The notes under the pieces are model-generated. The model did not search any database and was not told the origin of the DNA. It saw only the letters and a list, made by a program, of their open reading frames with translations. The translations under genes were made by a program, and so were the position numbers. A stretch of 64,000 nt of DNA from Hibiscus mutabilis (lineage: Eukaryota; Streptophyta; Magnoliopsida; Malvales; Malvaceae): NCBI GenBank assembly GCA_019671005.1, contig CM033745.1:31151526-31215525 (forward strand). Direction: 5' to 3'. Positions 57,961 to 64,000 of this stretch are shown here, piece by piece. Each line of letters opens with the position of its first letter. The first letter of the stretch is position 1.

Positions 57961-58466
57961 AGGCTGTGGGCGCGGTCAAGGTAATTTTCAGCAAAGAGAT
58001 GATGGACAGAGGAAATTTGCTCATGTTGTTGTTGTTCAACCTGAGGGAGGTGGTCAGGGAAGGGTGTATTTACACCGTGAGGGAAGAAATGACACCAATG
58101 TGACTGTGGGTACCTTTACTTTGTAATCTTTGTCATTACTTTCTTTGATTGATTCTAGTTCTACTCATTCATAAATTTTGCGTGAGCATGCACAATCCCT
58201 TGATCTAACTGTTGAGTTTTTAGATATGGGTATGCACAATCGTTTAATGATTCAAGAACATGTGTTTGCTGTAGATATGATAGAGTTACCCTTTTTATGG
58301 TTTTGATGTTATTTTGGGTATGGATTGGTTAGTCGAGCACAAAGTCATGGTTTATTTTGAATCTAAGCAAGTTTTACTGAAACTTGCTGATGATTATGAA
58401 GTTGTAATAGTGGGTGAGAATGTCAAATTCTTATCCAACATTGTTTCAGCTTTGGAAGCGTAGAAG
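57961..58466 (+). pseudogene. Element C aspartic protease, broken
   Basis: Protease remains between gag and RT: VVQPEGGGQGRVYLHREGRN near 58030, then SLLSLIDSSSTHS near 58135-58170 followed by a TAA. The active-site DSG reads DSS. VIVGENVKFL and LEAKLLEVRCLEYL-like linker sequence near 58400-58480 leads to RT. A stop in the Gly-Phe-Asp-Val-Ile-Leu-Gly region near 58310 and the early TAA show that no complete protease can be made. Confidence 0.86.
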
Positions 58467-59381
58467 TTGTTGGAGGTTAGATGTCTGGAATACTTGGCGT
58501 ATATCATGAATCTGAATATGAAGGAGGTACATCCCCAAGATATCCGCACTGTTTGTGATTTTTCGGGGGTGTTTTTGGAAGAATTGTCTGGTTTGCCGCC
58601 AGAAAGGGAGGTGGAGTTTTGTATAGAGACGTATGCGGATACGGCTCTAGTGTCCATTTCTCTGTATCACATGGCACCCAAGGAATTGAAGAAGTTGAAG
58701 ACGCAACTTCAGGAGTTGTTGGATTGTGCTTTCATTCGTCCTATTATTTTGCCTTGGAGAGCGCATGTGTTGTTCGTGAAAAAGAAGGATAGCACTATAA
58801 GGATGTGCATCGATTATCAAAAACTGAACAAGTTGACGATTAAGAATAAGTATCATTTGTCGTGGATTGATGATTTGTTTGATCAATTTCATGGTGCTAC
58901 GGTGTTTTCTAAGATTGATCTAAGATTAGGATATTATCGGTTGAAGGTAAAGGATAGTGATGTGCTGAAGATAGCTTTTCGTACTCGTTATGGACATTAT
59001 GAGTTCTTGGTGATGCCATTTGGGTTGACGAATGCACCTACAACTTTCATGGATATGATGAACAGAGTGTTCCATGAACTCTTGGATCAGTTTGTGGTAG
59101 TGCTTATTGATGATATCCTTGTGTCTTCACGTGCCGAGAATGATCATGATAAACATTTGAGGATTGTGTTACAAGTTTTGTTGGATAATCAGTTGTATGC
59201 TAAGTTGAGTAAGTGTGAGCTTTGGATTAGAGAAGTAGTTTTCCTTGGTCATGTGGTTTCAACGGAAGGTATTCGTGTGGATCCGCAAAAGATTGAGGCG
59301 ATTGTCAGTTGGAAACGACCTAAGTTGGCGACAGAGGTTCACAGTTTCTTGGGTTTGGCAAGGTATTGCGTCATTTTGTAG
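58467..59381 (+). pseudogene. Element C reverse transcriptase, 304-codon open frame
   Basis: This is the longest open frame in the window. It runs from the protease linker (LEVRCLEYLAYIMNLN) through GVFLEELSGLPPEREVEF, the RT fingers (FVKKKDSTIRMCIDYQKL, FSKIDLRLGYYRLKV), the palm (MPFGLTNAPTTFMDMMNRVF) and the active site LIDDILV at 59103-59123. It ends in the thumb with VVFLGHVVSTEGIRVDP and SFLGLARY. The active site has Leu where Tyr or Phe is usual. After SFLGLA a one-base loss near 59365 ends the frame; the next frame (59366) resumes FVDGFSKIGAPLTKLLQ. It is an internal piece of a polyprotein, not a free gene. Confidence 0.94.
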
Positions 59382-59900
59382 ATGGTTTCTCAAAGATAGG
59401 TGCTCCTTTGACAAAGTTGTTGCAAAAGGATGTTTGTTTTGAGTGGACAAAAGTGAGGCAACAAGCTTTTGAGAAGTTGAAGGAAGCTTTGACGCAAGCT
59501 CCGATCTTGATTCAACCTGAATTGGGAAAAGAGTTTGTGATCTATAGCAATGCATCCTATGTTGGTTTGGGGTGTGTGTTGATGCAAAATGGTAGGGTGG
59601 TAGCTTATGCATCTTGGCAATTGAAGGTGCACGAGCGTAACTATCCTACGCATGATATTGAGTTGGTTGTAGTTATGTTTGCTTTGAAGATTTGGAGACA
59701 TTACCTTTACGGTGAAAAGTGTACGGTTTTCACAGACCATAAGAGTTTAAAGTATTTGATGTCTCAAAAAGAGTTGAATCTTAGGCAATGAAAGTGGTTG
59801 GAGTTGCTTAAAGATTATGACTTAACAATTGAGTATCACCCTAGTAAGGCCAATGTGTTGGCCGATGCTTTGAGTAGAAAGGTGGTTGTGGAGTTGAGGG
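59366..59900 (+). pseudogene. Element C RNase H
   Basis: The frame 59366-59791 carries the end of the RT connection and most of RNase H: VIYSNASYVGLGCVLMQNG, HERNYPTHDIELVVVMFAL and FTDHKSLKYLMSQKELNLRQ. The first catalytic Asp is Asn (YSNAS instead of YSDAS); Glu (DIELV) and second Asp (FTDHKS) are kept. A TGA at 59789-59791 replaces Arg of RQRRW. The next frame from 59798 continues ELLKDYDLTIEYHPSKANVL and ADALSRKVVVEL. A single substitution in the active site therefore separates this domain from a catalytic one, aside from the stop. Confidence 0.92.
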
Positions 59901-60771
59901 CGATGTTTACTCGATTGAGTATATCGCGGGATGGTGGTTTGGTGGTTGAGTTGCAAGTGAAACCTTCTTTGATACAGTTGATTAAGGAAAAGCAGTTGCT
60001 TGATGATTCATTGGTGCTCTATGTTCAGGACAAAGCGAATGGTAGTTCGACAGACTTTTGTTTCAATGATGATGGTGTCTTATGTTTTAAGGGCCGAGTA
60101 GTTGTGCCGGAGGATGTTGAGTTGAGGCACACTATTTTGACGGAAACCCATAGCAGTCCTTTTGCTATGCATCCTGGTAGTACTAAGATGTATCGTGGGT
60201 TGAAGGATGAGTACTATTGGGTTGGTTTAAAGAAAGATGTGGTTGAGTTTGTTAGCAAATGCATGGTGTGTTAGCAAGTGAAAGCTGAGCATCATTTTCC
60301 TTCTGGGTTATTGCAACCGTTGAGGATTCTAGAATAGAAATGAGAAAAAATCACCATGGATTTTGTGTCAGGTTTCCCTTTGACACCGTCAAAGTAAACT
60401 CTATCTGGGTGATTGTGGATCATTTTACAAAGGGTGCGCATTTTCTACCTGTGCATTCTACGTATATGTTGGATAAGTTAGCGGATTTGTATATCGTAGG
60501 GTTGTGAGGTTGCATGGGGTGCCAAAGTCTATTTTTCAAATAGGGATCCGTATTTTACGGCAAGGTTTTAGGAATGCTTGCATTGAGCGTTGGGTACGTG
60601 GTTGAATTTTAGTACTTCGTATTATCCTCAGACGGATAGGCAGCCTGAGAATTTATCCAAGTGCTAGAGGATATGTTGAAGTGTTGTGTTATTGATTTTC
60701 AAGGATCATGGGAGAAACAGTTACCTTTGGTATAGTTTGCCTATAATAACAGTTACTAAGCGAGTATCCAA
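59901..60771 (+). pseudogene. Element C integrase, broken
   Basis: The zinc module is intact in the frame ending 60274: THSSPFAMHPGSTKMYRGL with the His pair and CMVC with the Cys pair. A TAG for Gln follows at 60272-60274. The core is recognisable but in shifting frames: MDFVSGFP with the first Asp near 60356, a NRDPYFTARF-like second Asp near 60545, QTDRQPEN near 60630 and CCVIDFQGSWEKQLPLV near 60680-60735. The catalytic Glu region reads RQPENLSKC, shifted relative to the usual QSERxxQ. At least three frameshifts and several stops make it inactive. Confidence 0.88.
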
Positions 60772-61420
60772 ATGGCATCGTATGAAGCTTTGTATGGTAA
60801 GAAGTGTAGGATGCCTCTTTGTTTGGCGGAGGTGGGAGAGAAGTTTGTTTCCTTGCCTAGTGTACTTAAAGGTACCACCGAGAAGGTGAAGCTTATTAGT
60901 GAGCAGTTGAAGGCAGCTTCGGATCGGCAAAAGTCTTATACGGATTTGAAGCATAGGGAGATTGAGTATAATGTTGGAGACAAGGTGTTCTTGAAAGTTT
61001 TGCCTTGGAAAAAGATGATGAGATTTGGCCGAAAAGGCAAGTTAAGCCTGAGGTTTATTGGACCGTATGAAGTGCTTGAGTGCGTTGGACCGATGGCTTA
61101 TAAGTTGAGGTTGCCATAGGAGTTAGAGAAGATACATGATTTTTCCATGTATCCATGCTTCGAAAGTATAGATCGGATCCGTCGCATGTTATGCATGTGG
61201 AGGAGATTGAATTGAATCCGGATTTGACTTATGATGAAGAACCAGTTGGGATCTTGGATTCGGATAGTAAAGTGCTTCGTGGTAAGACCACAAAGTTGGT
61301 AAAAGTAATGTGGAGACGCCAAGGTGTTGAGAAAGCTACATGGAAACGAAAAGGATGACATGAAGAAGCAGTTTCCCTATCTTTTTCCATCAGGTAAATT
61401 TCAAGGATGAAATTCCTTAA
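60772..61420 (+). pseudogene. Element C integrase C-terminus with eroded chromodomain
   Basis: The frame 60772-61119 gives MASYEALYGKKCRMPLCLAE, REIEYNVGDKVFLKVLPWKK and GKLSLRFIGPYEVLECVGPM, the usual integrase C-terminal module. A TAG near 61117 and a gap near 61140 break frame. Then KYRSDPSHVMHVEEIELNPD and a chromodomain-like TKLVKVMWRRQGVEKATWKR follow in 61155-61358. The aromatic and acidic pattern (KVMWR, EKATW) supports a chromodomain, but it is shorter and more eroded than in elements I and G. Stops and frame loss precede the polypurine tract at 61421. Confidence 0.85.
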
Positions 61421-61432
61421 GTGGGGGAGAGT
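61421..61432 (+). other. Polypurine tract of element C
   Basis: gtgggggagagt directly before the LTR start TGTAATGCCCC at 61433. Confidence 0.85.
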
Positions 61433-64000
61433 TGTAATGCCCCGATTTTGGGCTTAGAAGTTAGCCTGGTTGGCTACACAGTTCGGTTGAACTGGTTTGA
61501 ACGATTTGGACTAGTTTTGGGATTAATGTTTTAAAAAGGTTTTCGAGACTAATAAAATGTGGAAAAAGGTTCTAAAAATCATTTTCAAATGTATACAAAG
61601 GTTTGGTGAAGTCAATTTTGGAAATTGATGGTTGGAACTTGAACATTTTGATTCTAGTGACTAAAACGTAATTTTTGAAAACTGTTTTTCTAGTGACTAT
61701 TTTGTAAAAGAGCGAGACTTTGAATCTTTAAGGACATAGCCAAAGTCTAATATCAGACTTTTACCCCTTAATTGACTTATTTTAAATGGTTTTTAATTAA
61801 TATAAATGGATGGAGAGCTTAATTGATGATTAATTCATTTCAAGAAAACTGACGTAACTTCATTTCTCTCAAAAGTTTTCTCTCAAATTCTCTCCAGCCA
61901 AACACTCATTTCTACTTCAAAATCTTAAGATAAAATCTTGTTTTCTTTAATCCTTTACTATCAAATGATTTCTTGTTGATTTCTTAACAAAACCTTATTG
62001 ATTCAATTTTGTTTTGACATGTAAATCAAATCGATTAAGGGGAAAAGCATCCATTAGAGGTGAGCAACATTTTTCTCCTCTAATGTGGGTTCTTTATTGA
62101 AATTCTCAAGTCTTTGACTCTTTTAATAAGTTTGCTATGGAGGTTTTATGATTTAATTGAAAGAAATGGTTAAATCAAGCTTTAAATGATGGATTTATGT
62201 AATTTTCATAACGGATCAGTTTTGTTGGGTTTATGATTGGTTTTAATCATGTTTTTGATGTTAAATAAGGTTAATATAATGATTTTATCATAAGAAACCC
62301 GAAACCAGGTGAGTTGTTTGATTTCAAGGTTGAAATCTTTGAGTTTATGGCTTGTTTATGTGGTTAATTGATTGTTGGACGTTCTATGGTGTTGAGAAGA
62401 TGTTTTTAGATGTAAATTGATGTTGCTTTGATGTTAATCTCGCTGGGTAATGGCTGGAGATTAGTTAGAAGGGTTTCGCCGGTGTTTTTGGTAGTTTTTG
62501 GGTGGCGAAAGCTTAGCCAATGTTAGGAGAAGGTGTAGTTTCTGTTGCTGGGGATTTTGATGCAAGGTTATGCATTAATCCTTTGTTTTTCTTTGGTTAG
62601 AAGCAGGGGATGTTGATTCGATAGCTTCAGAAGGTGTTTCGGTTGATCCGGGAGCTTGATTTTCCTTCGGCAAGGCAAGCGAGGCGTAGTCAGTGAGTGG
62701 AAATGATTTAAGAGCTTTTCAAAGGTTTGAAAGCAAGGTTTGGGGGTTTAGATTGAGCTTCAAACGCTAATCTAAGCTCAAAATAAGTATGAGATGTTTC
62801 GCTCTCGATACTCGGCTTTTCCCATTGATTTGATAGATGATGCTCATTTTTTGAAAATAAATTTGTTTCCTACTATTTATGCATGTTTTTTGAATTGAAA
62901 GATGATTCATGTGATCCCATGAGATTGATTTGTGTTTTTAAAGAGATTGAACTTGTTGAGAAAATGCTATACCTTGTTTACACTTTTGAAATGGGATGAG
63001 AAATGGTTTATGTTATGCATTGAGAAACAATAGGTAAACATGGTTTTAAGTGTATATTGGCAAGTGATGAGATTATTGTTAACAGATACAATTGGTCGAC
63101 CAATAGGATGAGAAGTGCACTATAATATAGAAAATTCGTATGTGAGATTATATTTTTGAGAAATGCTTTATGAGAAACAAGCTTGAGAAGCTTTGGCTTG
63201 AGTTTTGCATTAAGGTTAATGCATGAGAATTATGATACATGTGGTTTAAATGTTATTGATTTTGCTTGAAAGTGGTTTAAAGCATGAGATAGAATGAGCA
63301 TGATGAGAAAGAGATTTCTACTTGAGAAATGGTTTTAAAATGCATTGTAGTTGGTTTTAACTTGAGCATCCCTCACTGTGCGTTTATGCTTACACTCTCT
63401 TTTTCCATCGATGCAGAGAAATAACACTTTGGTGGCAGCAAGGAAGAAATTGGAGATCCAAGAGTGAAAACATAGCTCATGTATGGTTTTTGGTTTACCT
63501 AACAGGAATAATAGGCAATGGGAGGATGCCTTAATGTTTTACGAGATTGTGTTTCGAAAATCCCTGATTGATAATCATAATGTGTTGATTTTGAAAGCAT
63601 GCTTTGGTGTTTAATTCCTATGGTTTTATGCTCTAAGTTGATGTTTATGCCATAGTAACATGTTGGAGTGTTTTCGCATGAGTTTAAGCTTAAAAAATCA
63701 GCCATTAGCGACATTACAGGCCAAGGCGTATCGATACGCAGGCTATCGTATCGGTACAGTAAAGCCAAACCAGGCATACCGTATCGGTACAGGGTAGACT
63801 GTATCGATACGGTCAGAGGGCAAACTAGAGAACTGTATCGGTACACGAGACAGTATCGATACCCTTTTCTGCTACTGGAAATCTTAGATTTTGATGAGAT
63901 ATTGGCGTATTAGTATGGGCAAAAGTGTATCGATGCACTTGACCATTAAGTTAGTTAATTGAAGCTTTCTGAAGTTCTGTTTTCTTATGTTTAGGTCTCT
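61433..64000 (+). repeat. 3' LTR of element C (2.57 kb visible)
   Basis: Starts TGTAATGCCCCGATTTTGG and follows the 5' LTR to the window end, without the 54870-55200 block and with a further gap near 63565. Donor-like GAG/GTGAGC at 62060, acceptor-like ATGCAG/AG at 63416, palindrome cluster 63725-63935. Confidence 0.9.
63725..63935 (+). other. Palindrome cluster in C 3' LTR
   Basis: Copies such as gcgtatcgatacgc, tcgtatcggtaca, tgtatcgatacgg, tgtatcggtaca and agtatcgatac. It is better preserved than in the 5' LTR. Confidence 0.78.

Larger units (their letters stand above)
53145..64000 (+). mobile_element. Element C: forward gypsy chromovirus, right end outside window
   Basis: All parts from 5' LTR to most of the 3' LTR are present in order. 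It inserted into the D LTR at agctt (53140-53144); the empty site survives in the other D LTR at 42114-42118. It has the longest intact pol frame in the window. The two LTRs are similar but differ by a ~0.33-kb block. Confidence 0.9.

Noticed and set aside
47000..61400. An envelope-like third gene or a pararetrovirus
   Set aside because: In C the chromodomain is followed directly by the polypurine tract, and E is cut before that point. No movement protein, coat or envelope-like frame is seen.
1..64000. Host protein-coding genes
   Set aside because: No frame outside the retrotransposon parts shows a recognisable domain or credible exon structure. Stretches without coding remains are assigned to LTRs or leaders.

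Overview
This window is a retrotransposon nest from a plant nuclear genome, most likely a dicot. No host gene, rRNA gene or tRNA gene was found. Every recognisable protein fragment belongs to LTR retrotransposons of the Ty3/gypsy type: CCHC gag, DSG-type protease, YxDD reverse transcriptase, RNase H, HHCC and D-D-E integrase. Three of the elements (I, G and C) also carry a C-terminal chromodomain, which makes them chromoviruses. Several primer sites match the plant initiator-Met tRNA pattern (TGGTATCAGAGC). All coding regions are broken by stops, frameshifts or deletions. The LTRs are unusually long, about 3 to 5.3 kb, and make up most of the sequence.

Left part, 1-7228. Element I (forward; pol 1-3066, 3' LTR 3084-6728) abuts a reverse-strand fragment of an older Athila/Tat-like element, K (gag-like piece, Asp-type primer site at 7144-7161). 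K resumes at 40358-41732.

Centre, 7229-40357. One element, F, is delimited by a perfect 5-bp target duplication (agtag at 7224-7228 and 40358-40362). Its 5' LTR, gag and protease are at the left and the end of its 3' LTR is at the right. Between them lie: H, a reverse LTR fragment inserted in the F protease; AB (12293-22199), two giant LTRs around only 234 bp, inserted in H; and G (23006-38605), a reverse chromovirus arranged LTR-internal-LTR-internal-LTR, lying in the F 3' LTR. F pol is missing, apparently removed by one deletion whose scar is near 23005/23006.

Right part, 41733-64000. Element D (reverse, non-coding as far as seen) hosts two forward elements. E (42473 to about 49557) is truncated in its integrase. 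C (53145 to beyond the window end) is inserted in the D right-hand LTR.

The most unusual signals lie in the LTRs. Element I and AB share LTR sequence, suggesting an autonomous/non-autonomous pair. Clusters of the palindrome GTATCGATAC recur at the same place in four LTR families. A module containing GGACTACGGTCC and GGCGACAG recurs in element I and D, with a diverged version in AB LTR B. Matched splice-donor-like and splice-acceptor-like sites suggest an intron inside the LTR. Element boundaries come from reading terminal TG/CA, primer sites, polypurine tracts and comparison of copies within the window. No database search was possible.
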